The notes under the pieces are model-generated. The model saw nothing but the letters and a program-made list of their open reading frames with translations. It did not search any database and was not told where the DNA came from. Shown here in pieces: positions 1 through 12,039 of a stretch of 64,000 nucleotides of DNA. Positions within the stretch are counted from its first letter, which is position 1; every line of letters starts with the position of its first letter. This DNA is from Holacanthus passer (Eukaryota; Chordata; Actinopteri; Pomacanthidae), in contig JAFREQ010000040.1 of assembly GCA_025331565.1 (NCBI GenBank), positions 5,953,001 through 6,017,000 of the forward strand, read 5' to 3'. Both the position numbers and the translations under genes were made by a program.

Positions 1-1676
1 GTAGAGGAGAGGGAGCCACATGGAGCTACCACATTCACGGTAGAACTCTTTGGAGAAGATCTGAGACAGAGAAAGAGCAGTGATTTTTTTTTCTAACTCA
101 TGTGGAAGTTATTTTAGCTAAATTCACATCAGAGAAAAAAGTTTAACAAAATGAAAAGTAGAACGTGCCCAAGTTATTTGTAGTAAATGTATATAGAATT
201 TAGGGAGTTCAGTGAGTTTTTCTTTTAAATAGATTGTTGGTAAAATAAGTGCTTTGAGTGAAAATAAGTGAAAAGTACATAAGAAATGTTATGTACAGCA
301 ACTCAAGTTATTTTAACCTCTTCAGGTCGACCTGTTGGCATTCCTCCTCTGGTGAAAATCAAACTGAAACACTCTCCACCTACAGCGCACTACATTTATA
401 TCCCTCAAACAGACTCCTACTGCTGTATATTACAAATACACCAACTCCTCTACACACTGTATCTCATGTACCTATGGAGCGTATTCATATCATAATGGCT
501 CTTTCAGTGGGAGAGATTAATAATTATAGGATGACACAGGCAATATTCCATTAAAAATCAACCAAAACAAATGAAGAACGCTGTCAGAAACAAAATTCAT
601 TCCAGGAAAAAGATACAGCATTTGTAATAATAACAAACACACACACACACACAATATTCTGTACAGAGATGAAAATTCTAATATGTTTGCATCACAGCTC
701 CACCCTCTTCTCAGGAATATGTGACAATGTGAAAAAAAAAACAGAGTTGGCTAAACATCAAGGTGAAGCTACTCCTACCATAGACTGTCTATTAGGACAC
801 AGTGTAGAATAAGACAAACATAAGCACCATATACATTATGCTGCTGTTGAGCTTAATGTTTGTCTGTTGAGTCCATGAACTGCTATAACTCTGCGTAGCA
901 ATTTAGCAGAATGTGAATGGGATTCCCAAGTAGGCTCTGAGTTACCCTCCTGGCAGCTCGAGCATCTCTCCCCACCCAAGGTCGAGGCAAGAACACGCAG
1001 GTCAGGGACAGACTGGGCTGGTGCCGAGGTGGAGGGATAGGAGGTTCGGAGGCCACGTCAAGCTGACGGATGGGAATATAGTTAATTCACACCATGATGC
1101 CACACGCACATAGTGTACACACACTTACAGAGACATACACAAACTCATTACTTTATACTGTAGGCTACATCTTGCAAGACACCTGTTCTACAACCACAGC
1201 AAAAGTTAACAGAACAAAAGTAGAAACTGTTCCTCTTTCTCTGCATCTACACATATCTATTTGTTCTGTGTTTTCATTATTCTGTTTCTGAACAGCTCTG
1301 ATTAATTATACTTTTGTGAGGCTGATAAATTATGGAGTACATGGATGGGGACCATTCTGCCCATTACTGTGCTTATCTGGGAAAAAAATGCAGTCTAAAA
1401 CCTGCCTGTCTGAACTTGATTAGTTTGTGCTTTTGCTGGGTCAGTTAAGCTGGACATCAGTGTAAAACAAACTTTCAGAAATTCATTATCTTTATCACAA
1501 GTGAAAAATGAATATTGCAAAAAAAAAAAAAAAAAAAAAGTTCCAAATGTCGTGATGCTGTATGTTAAATGAATGCTCTGCTACTATTTCACTTTGAGGA
1601 AGTTTAGTTTGAGTACTTTTTCACTTTCCTTCTTTCCGTCTCTTTTGTCTTTCTCCCCTTTCCATCTTGGACACAG
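1..1676. other. Non-coding DNA left of the first exon (probably intron)
   Basis: No exon with supporting splice sites was found. The stretch holds an (AC)9 tract near 636-653, a 21-base poly-A run at 1519-1539, and a GC-richer non-repetitive patch around 940-1075. Its last ~55 bases are strongly pyrimidine-rich and end in CAG, which is the acceptor for the exon at 1677. If that exon is internal, as its phase-0 start suggests, this stretch is the 3' part of an intron. Confidence 0.5.
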
Positions 1677-1832
1677 GAATTATTAATGTTAAAACTAAGT
1701 GGAAGCACAAACCCGCCTAGTGATCCTCCTCTCTTGGTGAACTTTGACCTCGGCTCTGAGGGTCATGTGGACAGTGCCAGCTTCAACCCTCTCTACCAAT
1801 TTGACCACGTTGGCAAGAAGAAGCTGGAGCAG
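1677..1832 (+). CDS. Internal coding exon of an unidentified gene (52 codons, phase 0 to 0)
   Basis: Seen: a pyrimidine-rich tract ending ACACAG precedes an open segment of exactly 52 codons, followed by CAG|GTTTGT. The reading begins E-L-L-M and includes LLVNFDLGSEGHVD and NPLYQFDHVGKKKLEQ. Composition is protein-like, with no simple sequence, unlike nearly everything else in the window. There is an in-frame ATG at 1686, but the frame is open back to the acceptor, so I read this as an internal exon rather than a start. It joins the exon at 3312 without a phase break. I do not recognise the protein and see no catalytic motif, signal peptide or membrane segment. The stretch is mixed hydrophobic and charged, as in a soluble folded domain. 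That it is an exon is fairly secure; its function is unknown. Confidence 0.7.
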
Positions 1833-3311
1833 GTTTGTCAAGCATTTTTAGGTTATCATCACATTTTATTTTGGTAGCAGATCATTTATTTATTCTTTAT
1901 TTTAGCTCTGTGAAATGTTTGATACTCTGCTGATTATTGGAGCTTCTTCATGTCTTCAGACTTTATGCTGTGTGAGTTACACTTTTGATGTGCAGGGTGG
2001 AGTTGTTTTAACTTTCTCCCAAGACCAGAAGCTTAATGTTGAAGGTTAGGAACTGTCTGAGTCTCTAGCGAACTGGATACTGTGGCAATCTCTGAAGTTG
2101 TCAGGTCTTTCTGGGGCTCGGCTCTCCTATTCTCCATAGGTCGCTGCCTTTTCCAAGCAGGAGTTAGGCTGGCAGGAAGAAAAGAATGCTGAAAAGGTGA
2201 AAAGATGAGAGGAGTTTTCCGTTTCATAAAAATCATGAGTAATGTTGAAGGAGAGCGCAGTCTTAAAGTGCACTTCTTTGGGGCTTTGAACCGTATACCC
2301 TCTTACCCCAAACTTATCCCCAGGAGTGCCGCCATGATGTTCAGTTAATTGTTAGATTTTTCTTCTCCATGAAGGGGATAAGTCGCTACAGGTAGTTTTA
2401 GTTCAGTGTGAGAGTTGTCAGCTTTCCCCCTCATTTCCCTGCTACTATCAAGGGAAATACAATCAACAAAGGCTAGTATTTCTTCAAGACAGGATTGTAT
2501 GAGTGTCTTTTTACTTTTTAAAACGGATTAGATGTATTTATACATTTGTGATCCCTTGTAATGTAGCTGTGTTGCCGCTATTGTTTTTGGTACACGTTTT
2601 AATCCTGAGACCTGTTTTCGGCTTATCAGAGGAGGCTGCATAGCTTTGCATAGAAACACCCTATTAAGGGAATGATTAAAATGCCTTCTCCGCTTCAGGT
2701 GCCTGTGTTGTTTGTCAAATAAAATGGAAGGAGGAGGAGAAAAAAGTTACATCCATCAATCACCTGTGTGGAAGGAGCAGAGGGGGCGGGGTGGACGGAT
2801 GGAAGGAACGAGTGGAGTTCTCCTCCTTTTGTCAATAAAACTCAGCCTGGAGTTAAGAGTGACATTTTGGCAATCAAAGCGATCTGATTTTTATTTGCTT
2901 TCCCAATATGGTGCTAGCACCAAGTGTGTTTGTGTGTATGTATGTGTGTGTTTTAAAAAAAAAAAGAGAGAGAGGCAAGAGATGGAGCGAGAGGGGGGGG
3001 TTGGCGGGGTGCCATTGAAGATGGTAAGAAAAAAAAAAACCTTGCAGTCAGAAGAGTAACGACTCCCTCCCAAAATTGATTTATCTTTCTATAAATGATG
3101 GCTACATCCCCCCAAATGGATTTATAAATTAATTGCTGTCTTATTGGAATAAAAACCTTCTTGTGCGGACATGATTGATCGCCTGGTGTCGGTAGCCTGC
3201 GCTGGGGACCCCCCTCCTCCTTTGTTAGTGGGTCCCAGCTGGAGCGGTAATGCACTGATGGTATTAACCCTGATTAATAACTAACAATACGCTATCCTCA
3301 TACATCAACAG
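1833..3311 (+). other. Intron between the two left-end exons (1,479 bp)
   Basis: It begins GTTTGT and ends ATCAACAG, with a CTAAC branch-point-like sequence about 40 bases before the acceptor. The donor is acceptable but not consensus. Inside are a short GT tract, an A-run and a GA-rich patch around 2930-3050. No further exon is supported in it. Confidence 0.6.
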
Positions 3312-3406
3312 AGTGCCGTGGTCAACTGGGTCTGGGACTGGCCGAGGCTGCTGCCAGCCTATCAGGGCATGAGTCGGGTCACCTTCAAAACTCTGCTGGC
3401 CAACAG
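3312..3406 (+). CDS. Internal coding exon of the same unidentified gene (31 codons plus 2 nt)
   Basis: Seen: CAG acceptor, 95 open bases, donor AACAG|GTAACA. In the phase inherited from the exon at 1677 it reads S-A-V-V then NWVWDWPRLLPAY, then QGMSRVTFKTLLAN plus the first two bases of an Arg or Ser codon. The tryptophan-rich NWVWDWP and the absence of low-complexity sequence argue for real protein. The two exons give about 83 contiguous residues. The exon ends in phase 2, so the next exon must start with one base that completes AG-N. I recognise no family. The following intron would be long, because no convincing phase-2 exon occurs in the next 12 kb. An ATATCAAG-containing candidate at 6245 runs into a stop in this phase. 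Confidence 0.65.
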
Positions 3407-5684
3407 GTAACACAGGCATTTTACTTGTTATACGTGTTCGCTGTGAGCGCTGTGAGCGCTCATGCAAACGCAAGCGTGAGTGTCTTTTCGTGTTTTAATT
3501 GTGATCCTCACAGGTGTTTTTGTTTTTGAGCCGTCTTTTCATGAAATAAAAGCCCCGCTCCGCCGAGGCACGTGCTGCATCAGTGGTGTCTTTACCTGTA
3601 CAAAATGAGGCGATCGCTTGGGGATCCTGAGGCAAGTTTCCCTCCGCCCCCAAATTCCCTTTTGACTTAATTTCGGTGTAAGCCTCAGTCACTGGGGATC
3701 ATATAGCCTGGCTGCTCTTCATCAGACGTTCAAACTTCCACTTTGTTCAAAGGCCAAGGGCTCCTGTGGCTTCCACAATGGAGGCTGAGCAGAGAACTCT
3801 TTGGAAGAGGATTTTGGAAGGCTGTGCTGTGTGTGTTGAATCATGTCTTCCTGTTAATGCACTCTCACATGTGTGACTGACTATGTGCATGGGCAAAATG
3901 TCTGCAGAGTTTGGTAACTGCCTGCTCTTCAGGTACTTTTGAGGCCGTAAACGACAAAGAAGGTAGTCAAGAGATGGAAAAAGAGTAGCTAGCTCAGATC
4001 TTGGTGTCACCTGATTGAAGAGTTTTTCGCCCAAGTCCACCACTCCTGCCCCAACCTCCTCTTCCACCCCTCCTCTCCTGTTCCGCTCTCCAACGGGCAT
4101 AAATATTTATGCAGGTATGTGACACATATTAGATGGCAATACTTCAGGCTGTTCCCTGTTCTCCATTCACAGCTGTCACGCTGCCAGCTATCAGGGAGCC
4201 ATGGGGCGACTGCACCTTGTCTCCACGCCTACGCCCAATCCATTCTAAATCACCGCCATTGTAACACACACACACACACCTTTCTAACAAAGGGCAAGCT
4301 CTGCATCTGCCAAGGACACAGGTCTAATAAGGGTGAAGTACGCAGCTCTGTGCTGTGCTGTGACGAGCTTTGTCGCCTTCATGCCTCTACCCCCTCTTCC
4401 CACGCACACATGCACACACTCCATTCTTCCTCCCCTTATATGCTGCTTTGTTGCATGTTAAAACAGATACTGTCATTGCTTGACTGAGCCAAATTAGTGT
4501 TGGGGCATTCATGAATAGAAACTGAATGAAGTGGATATGAAGTGAGATAGGAAGGGGGAGAGAAAAAAGAGAGATTGGACTTGCAGTTTGAGATTGTGAG
4601 TGACATGGAGAGAGAGTGGAGTCGATACTGACAAGGCACCAAAATGTATGAGGAAGAGTGGGAGTGGGAGGGGGTAAAGGTTATATAATTCACCCTAATC
4701 TCACAGTATCAAAGTGTCTGAGATTCTGCCATTTGCCTCATTAGCCTCTCTTTGTTGGGCCAAAGGAGCAGATTTCATGGAGGATTTGGAGAATGGCTTT
4801 GGTTCTGCCTGAGACGCTCGCACAGAGCAGGAAGTTAGTTTCACGGCTGGCGACATGTAAGCTGTCAAAGTTTTCCTCAGATCCATCTCCGACTCAAAAA
4901 TATCTCTCAAGCTATAGAAGACCATTCACGGGATAAGCGCACTGATGTCGGATCCACTGATCCATTTGTTAGTGCAGATAAGGATAATGCTTTCTGCATA
5001 ACTGCAGACTGAAGTGCCCTCGGCTGTTTTCACTGAGGCCTCACAACAATTACTCTTTCACTACCTCCAGTAGCTGGACAAACCACAGGATATAATCTTA
5101 CACACTTGACAATATTAATAGTAATAATGCTGTCTCACACACCTATGACCTTGTGATGTTCTGTATTTTCCATCTTATAAGTTTTAGTCTCCTTGAATGA
5201 CTTCTCTTCCCTGTGCACAGACAATTTTTTTTGCTCCCTGGACTGTGTGAGTTAGCAGCGTGGCCCATTGGCCTCCTATATATTGTTACAGTGGCAGGAC
5301 AGTTATTGTGCCCGGGGTTTATATCACATTCTAATGGAGCAAGGCTATGAGTTAAGGGCGGTAGGCTTTTACACCAGGGCTGTTAAATCACTGCTCAGAT
5401 GACTTCATTAGCAGAGCAGGACACATGCTGAGACACTTGCGCCTGCACACACATAAAATACACACACACACACACACACACACATACATGCGTTTTCACC
5501 CTGCTACCTTGACGGTGGAGCATCGGGGGCCAGACAGGAGGGAGAGTGGATTTATACAGGTGTGTGTGTCCTTCTTTGTCACCTGTCACTTCAGTTCCCT
5601 CAGCACGATGGCTCATCCATCATCTGCAGATTGAGCTTTTCAGCAGAAACCAGACTGATTAATACTACCCCCGGACCCCCAGGG
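3407..5684. other. Intronic DNA, no supported gene
   Basis: This stretch begins with the GTAACA donor. It contains CA tracts at 4264-4279 and 5461-5484 and otherwise unremarkable mixed sequence. A minus-strand open frame of 117 codons spans 3747-4100, but nothing else supports it. A pyrimidine-tract/CAG acceptor at about 5220 opens a frame in the right phase, but no good donor follows except one only 26 bases in. Confidence 0.5.
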
Positions 5685-6060
5685 TTGACTGGCTGACTGG
5701 CTGACCTGGCTTCATGGCAGACTGGAGGTTTGAATGGAGAGATGGATCACTTGTGGAAGGGCTAACATTTTAGCCTGCTTGTTTGCAGGCTAAATTGCTG
5801 ACTAATTTGTCGACCGGCTTTGTTAGGTGCTGACTGATTGGTGCGATGGATGTAGGAAGCAGTGATTAGTGGAATAGTTTAGGTGGATTAATGACAGGCT
5901 GAAAGGTATTTTGACTGAATGACTTGTAGGCTGACGAGCCCGTTGGTTTGTTGGCCTTTTTTGATAAATGACAGGTTTCAAAAATGGATTGATGGATAGA
6001 TGATGGACTGGCTGAGTGGGAGGATAACCAGTCGGCTGTTTGTTGATGGCTAAAAGCCAG
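5685..6060. repeat. Decayed minisatellite built on TGACTGG/TGATTGATGG-like units
   Basis: Over about 370 bases the plus strand keeps returning to short words such as GGCTGACTGG, TGACTGATTGG, GGATTGATGGATAG and GGACTGGCTGAGTGG, at irregular spacing. The clearest tandem part is at 5685-5710 (GACTGGCTGACTGGCTGACC). No single period holds across the block, which suggests an old tandem array broken up by substitutions and indels. Confidence 0.5.
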
Positions 6061-6720
6061 ACCTAGCCTCCCAGCCGAGTTTTACCCACATTAGCAGGGT
6101 CTGTAATCTACAGTCTTTTATTTCTTACACATTTCCCAGAAAGAATTTCAATTAACATTTTTGCTTTGGGCTTCCTGTTTCCTCACCTCTTACACTTTTG
6201 TTTTCATTACTATTTCTTCACACATCCTCATTCAAATGCCACAGATATCAAGTGTTTCAAATGTGGTCAGATCAGTAAAATGGTGAGTCCACAGTGATTT
6301 TAATATCTTGCTGTAATTTGTACTGTAAACACAACATTTTCTCTTTTTGACAATGTATTTTGTATTTGACAATGCACCTGAAACCAGCATGTGTGACTTT
6401 TTTCTCAGATGCTTTAGGTTTAGACAGTTTAGAAATACTCCACTCCCTCTTTCTTTTTAACTGTTAGTCACCTTAAGCCTTTAGGTTTCATTCACAATTC
6501 AAACCTGTCTTCATCTCACAATACATATATTATGAAAAATGTCATATCACCTGAACACTTTGTGCTATTGCAATCACATTTAGTGGACACATGTAGATAT
6601 GTTGTTTGAGTGACCATAACAAATTTGGTGCCATTTGGAATATAGGTAGCAGCATCACAAGTTTAAAATAGCCATGATGTGAGTGTCATTTTGTTACCTC
6701 AAAATATGAGAAGGCTCATG
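6061..6720. other. AT-rich intronic DNA with a rejected exon-like segment
   Basis: A strong pyrimidine tract (about 6170-6240) ends CCACAG at 6244, and a GTGAGT donor-like site follows at 6283, which would define a 38-base exon. In the phase required by the exon at 3312 it hits TAA after eleven codons. The rest is AT-rich with no recognisable element. Confidence 0.4.
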
Positions 6721-6842
6721 ACAAGTCATGTCCTCAGTGGCTGAGAGTGTAAGTCACCTCACCTGAGGGCTGCAAAGGTCCTTGGTTCAAGTCCCAGGGT
6801 GATAAAGTCCTCTCGTACTCTCCAAGCTTTTTAAACTCTCCT
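6721..6842 (+). mobile_element. tRNA-derived SINE fragment (decayed)
   Basis: A box-B match GGTTCAAGTCC at 6784-6794 fits the RNA polymerase III consensus GGTTCRANTCC exactly. A box-A-like TGGCTGAGAGTG lies about 46 bases upstream, a spacing typical of class II (Leu/Ser-type) tRNAs. The bases flanking box B form a T-arm-like stem with one mismatch. No acceptor stem closes around it, so this is not an intact tRNA gene. It abuts the LINE fragment to its right. Confidence 0.5.
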
Positions 6843-7270
6843 CTAAAACTGTGCATCGCACTTGGACCCTGTCAATTGCCGCTCGCAGCTCTATTTTTAT
6901 CATGAATTCTGAGAGCGCTTTTATATCATAATTCAAGTGGTCTTAAGGTTGTTTTACCTGCCTGAGACCAACTTGTCAAACAGTATGAAAAATGTGAGAG
7001 AATCATTGCATTTAAATGGCTATTTGATGCCTCAGCTACAAAGGAGTTTCTTATATGGCTAAAATTTGCAAGGTTAAATTTCAGTGTGTTACCCAGCTTG
7101 TTAATGCTTTTTGAAGTCAAGAGTTAGATCAAGAGTGACACCTAAGTATTTGAGATTTATATAAACCATCATGATGTGTATTCACTCAGTTCCTTTTACG
7201 ACGACTTTAAAGCAAGCTTCCTTTTCTGAAATGCCAAAATCAATGACATTATATACCCAGGTTAAATACG
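6843..7270 (-). mobile_element. Non-LTR retrotransposon (LINE) reverse-transcriptase fragment, broken
   Basis: Read on the minus strand, about 7160 to 7104 gives KYLGVTLDLTLDFKKH. After a one-base frameshift, 7120 to 6926 gives NLANFSHIRNSF and then MILSHFSYCLTSWSQAGKTT and LRPLEL. After an in-frame stop comes YKSALRIHDKN. This order (YLGV-LD, then IR, then SHxSYCxTxWSQ, then TTLxPLE, then YKxALxIxDK) is the layout I know from the region after the polymerase core of fish LINE ORF2 proteins. The family (L1-like or L2-like) is not certain. At least one frameshift and one stop break it, and both ends are missing, so it is a relic. It supports a fish origin for the window. Confidence 0.75.
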
Positions 7271-9556
7271 TACTTGACGTTTCACCTTGAACAAATTGCG
7301 CACCAAGGGTTTGTGTTAATTGTCATGATCTGCTGATTGAAATGTGTCCACATTGCCTCACTTTCTGACCTCAAGTTATGAGCCACCCTTTGTTGTAGAG
7401 GCATGGAGTCAAAGTACTAAATGATTCACCCGATACTGAATAGTTTCTCCTCAACTAGTGATCCCATAATGGATAACTCATTTGCTTTGTCCTTGGTCCA
7501 AAATCCTCTTTTCTTTAGTGAACAACTCTGTCACAACATGCCTTTGTACGAAACAGTCAAAAGCAGAACAACCCCTGTAAAGGTTGGAATTAATGGAAGC
7601 ATTGATGGCCCTTCTTCCTTATTTTAACTCTGATTGTGTTGCAAGGCCTGTATGAACTGTAGTCTTTTGTGTCATTTTTCTTTTCCATCCAAGAAAAATA
7701 AAAATAAAAACCTCTGAACACCACAGACAAAAGTCACATTTTAACTGTCATCTGCCAAGGTGACTTTTTGAGACACTTTGCCTGTGTCTGTATGTCAGAG
7801 AAGGTCCTCTGACCTGGTTGATAAGGGGTAGCCAAGTATGAGAGATGAAGCCTCGTGTGTCACAGGGCAGCTCCTCCACTCCATCATCAGGACCTAATAT
7901 CATCCAAGGACATTCATGCTTACATCCACAACGCCGGTCCACTGGTCCAGGTACCGTTCACTAAAGCCAGCATCAGACAACACACCGACTTCAAACATTG
8001 ATCAACAGTTATTTTAAAGTTACATTTGCCTCATATTGTGGGAAATCAGGCTTCCACCCATACTGGATCCATATAGAACATGCCACATACAGAAAGACAG
8101 GGAAAGAACAAGAAACATAAAAAACAACATTCACTATTGTTAAATGGATAAATCTATGGTACAGAAAAAAGGAGCTAATATTCTGAGTGAGCACCTGTAG
8201 TCACGATTTTATTTCACACATCGACGGCGAAAGAGTCAAACATTGACCTACAGATTTTAGGAGCTTAATATTGTAAGATACAGTGTAACTACTGAACACT
8301 AAAGCATTTCCTCTGCATTGTCTCATTGTTGCTGTTACCCCTCAGGTCCATAACAATAGCAGTTTGTGGAAAAATGCCAGTCTGTGGCATTCTCTTGCTT
8401 GAGCGGCTCCTTAAATTGCGGCGATAGACGCTTGTGCTTTCAGGAAGTGGGCAATCGCCATCTGTTCCCGGGCTGTGCCATATGGCGGGCCTTTTTCTCA
8501 GGGAATAAAATAAAAACAAATATGTCAGAATGTTCGTCTTCCTCCACGGACGCTGATCAACCTGGGGAGAAGCTGGATCTCTGTGTGTCTGGATTAATGG
8601 TCTTACTTTCCGCTTCAGGGAATGAGGGAGTGTGTGCTCGTGGTTGGTGCGGCTTTGTGCATGCATGTGAGCGTGTGTGCATGCCTGTGTGAGGGTATGC
8701 TCACACTAATGCACATTTATGTACCTGGAAGTATTTCTGGAATCATTTATCTGACTTAAAGGGCGGTGTTACCATACCATTTTGAGCAGTTGGTTGCCCT
8801 AGTCCTGGAAGCGTTAAACAACACAGGAGAAAAGAGCTTCAAGGTTAGCCAGAGTGACATTTCATGGCTGCCGCTGCCAAAGAAACAAGAAGAAACGCTC
8901 TCAAGCCATCATCAGACTCTCCGTCTTGCGAGGCCAGAAATTCAAAAGACTTGTCACTTTTGAAAATCAGGAGAGTGTGATGTGTCATTGAGGAAGGGCT
9001 TCTTTCTTCTCTCATCGATCCCCTTGTGTGTGTCCCCTCTGCTGACTGACAGCTTGGGATGGGAGTTTGTGTTGGTGGAGACAGAATACATCTTTTGTCT
9101 GCTTGGTTATACATGGTGTGTTTTGTCTGGACAGCACTGACACATTGAGGTTTTCATTAGCCGTAAGCAGGTGGCGGAGGAGAGGGACGAGCTTGTGCGC
9201 ATGACTGTGTTTCCACGCCTGTCTGTGCGCGTACGCATCTGCACTGCACCAACTTGTATACTGTATGCATATCATGGAGGGCGTACATGTGTCTGCCTGC
9301 ATGTGTGTGAATGTTCACTCTTATATTTCAGTGCGTGTGATATTTGGAGGTTTGCTCCAAAGGCGAATAAATCAGTGATGCCTGGGATAAGGCCGTGGCC
9401 CCTCCTCAAACTGCACAGACAAGCTGAGAGGCTCATTAATCAAACGGCCAGTCACAGATGTGATGGCTTCCACACAAACCGCCAGCAGACTGTGAAAGTC
9501 ACATCCAACAGAGTCAACTGTCAGGCAGGCAGGCAGGCCGGCCACACTTTTCCTCT

Positions 9557-9562
<6 letters not shown>
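7271..9562. other. Intronic DNA with one exon-like segment and a non-repetitive block
   Basis: At 7891-7950 a CATCAG acceptor, 20 open codons (DLISSKDIHAYIHNAG...) and a weak CAG|GTACCG donor look exon-like. However, the segment is in phase 0, while the exon at 3312 ends in phase 2. Around 8290-8520 the sequence is non-repetitive and balanced in composition, following a good CCCCTCAG acceptor-like site, and could be a conserved non-coding element. Clustered AATAAA-like words lie near 7690-7710 with no transcript evidence. Confidence 0.4.

Positions 9563-9590
<28 letters not shown>
9563..9590. repeat. (CT)14 microsatellite
   Basis: An uninterrupted CT tract of 28 bases within a longer pyrimidine-rich stretch (about 9548-9650). 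A GCAG-type short repeat (GGCAGGCAGGCAGGC) lies just upstream. Confidence 0.9.
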
Positions 9591-9595
<5 letters not shown>

Positions 9596-12039
9596 CTCTG
9601 TTGTATTTATCTCTCAGTCTCCCTTTACCTCCTCTCACCTCCAGCGTGATGCCTCGGTGTGATACATCTGAAATATTTGTCTTGTCCCTCTAAAAACGAT
9701 CTGGAGGGTCGAGGCAAATCTATCTTCTCAGAGAGTGGTCATGGTCAAACCATTCTAGGGACACGAGACATCAGTCATTACTGCGCTTTGCTCTCTTCTC
9801 GGTGGTTACAGCAGACTGTACTTTGAGGTACACTGCGGTTGATCTTGGCTGTCCAGATTGTCCTGTGACCTAAATAATCCTAATTCATTGAATGCATGAA
9901 TGTTGATAGAGTGGCAGTGATTTTGCTTTGGTCCAGTCCAGGAATATGTTGGTTTGAATAATAGATATGATCGGCACGTCAATACACTGTTCACTGTGTC
10001 CAGCTATATATGCTGACATAGTAAGAACATTTCCTCACCAGCAATGTTCCACTGCACAGAGCATTCAGGAGTAAAATGTGGATGCCTTCTTCATGGAAAT
10101 GCAGCCATATGAAAACGGGTTTTCCCATCTCCTTCTGGTTGGTTATTATATAACATATCATATTCTAACCATTTCACTGCTGCAATCTCCACCCCCCAAA
10201 GGGTTTGAATTGGTTACAGTTGTTAACAATAGTTACAATAATATCACTATTCACTGACAGAATTGTCAGTGCACAGTGCTTATGCCACAAGGCAAGCTTC
10301 TCAACAGGATTATCTGGTTATCCCTCGTGCATTGTGAACTTTCCGCCGTTTCACCTGACCTCTTTTTCACAAATATGGTGATTTCAGATAATTTTGTGAC
10401 ATAAATAGCAACCTCTGTCATTGTTCCAACTTCCAACCTTGGATGGATAAATAGTTGGAGAGACTGTGTAACACCAGAGCTAAATGAAAATGCCACTTAA
10501 TCTACTGCAAAGCCCTCCAAGGATGGAGAGAAATGCTGGATGGAACAGGGACAAAACAAAGCCACCCGTTCCTGATTAAAAATGGCAAGTCCCAAAGGCT
10601 CCCCAAATACACTGGGGTATTTGATGGTACAAATATAAAGACAGTGCTCCACACAGCAATAGAGAGCTATGCTTTTGTCCTCAGTAATTGTGGTAGAGGG
10701 AGGAATTTCTGTTGTTACAGTGCCAGAATTTGAGGATGACACCAGTGCAGTTGGAGCCTCACGAAGCTCAACTACTCTCTTACAAGATCACTTTTTGCTG
10801 CACAGACCTTATGAGCAGCTATTTAAACCAGGTTTTTATAAATATGAAATGAGCTGTGATCCAGCAACTTTATGGCCTTTTAAAAGCTTTTCTTTTCAAC
10901 AACAGCCCTGTTTTTTCCGTGTGAATATCAGAAGCAAAAAGTAATGACAGCCCAGCAAGTGGCGTGTTTGTCTAATCATGTGAGGGACGGGTTCATGTTG
11001 ATGTGGAGTGAAGTGAATGGGGATCCCTGTCTGTCATCACTTGTACAGCCTACTTATAATTGAGCCTCGAAACACATTGCATTGAGTGAAATTCTGAGCT
11101 GTCATTATAAGCCTTGTACAGTAGTAATAAAATCAAAGTTATCTAAAAATTCTCTGCAATGTCACACTTGTAACTTTCAGGTATTTTGTTACCACACCTG
11201 ACTTTTAGGGCTTTGTTGAAACTTTTGCTTTGAAATTCTCACACATCCGCTGGGTATTTGTTTTTGTCAGCTCTGTCAGCAAAATAATTTCATATTTTGC
11301 CCCTGGAACCAGTTTTGTCAACCAGTTTAGATGGACTGGGACTCAGTTAAAGACATGTTGGACTGTTTGACGCTGTTGCCATGTTTCCTGCTGATTTACT
11401 GTGTTGACTTTTTAGCTGACTGCAGCAGTCCATTGTCAAGAGCCAGACTGTGACCGTCTGTTCCAGTCCATCATTGTATTCTTCTTCTTCTTTTTTCTTG
11501 CTCTTCTATGCCATGTGCCATCTTTATTCAAATCCTCTGGAGGTGACATTGAATTTTTAGCTTGCAGAATATGTTTGATTGTTTTATGAGTATATTGAAG
11601 GATTATACTGTAAATTGAAAGAACTAGACCTAGAAGAACAGTGCTGCGTATCTGTCATACAGCAGTAGTGGTGGTGTTGATATTGCTCATTGTGGTTTAA
11701 CACACACTACAATTGTAAATGTATTTGCATATCTGTGCGTGCTGGTGCACCATTGTAGCACAGGGGTTAGAGAGATCATGCCCTTTTTAAAAGGGTGTAA
11801 CAGTTGAATTTTATTTCTGGCAGCAGCCAAATGCAATTTTGCAAGACTTTGAGGCTGTTTGGGCTCATTCAGTCTCAGTCACTCTCAAACAGGGCATCAG
11901 CCTAATGCCTCAAACATAATGTCTGTGTGTGTGCACGCTCCCGTGTGAAGCTGTGTGACGGTGAGGGTTTGTTTTGGTGGTACATCACGAGGTTGTATCC
12001 TGTCGCCAGGCTCATTAGCCCGGCGGCGGCGCTCAGGCT
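9591..12039. other. Intronic DNA, no supported gene
   Basis: Mostly AT-rich unique sequence. A small perfect hairpin lies at 10252-10271 (8-bp arms CACTGACA/TGTCAGTG around GAAT). A TTC-rich patch is near 11479-11505. Open frames at 10497-10944 on both strands are short and have no recognisable motif. A tRNA-like patch near 11745-11780 is too degraded to call. Confidence 0.4.

Noticed and set aside
3747..4100. Minus-strand open frame of 117 codons
   Set aside because: No splice support, no motif, and the length is within chance expectation.
5216..5240. 26-nt exon candidate after CTTCCCTGTGCACAG with a GTGAGT donor
   Set aside because: It includes an eight-base T-run and gives R-Q-F-F-L-L-P-G-L. 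It is no better than several other chance micro-exons.
6245..6282. 38-nt exon after a very strong pyrimidine tract
   Set aside because: In the phase set by the exon at 3312 it reaches TAA after eleven codons. A terminal-exon reading is possible, but nothing supports it.
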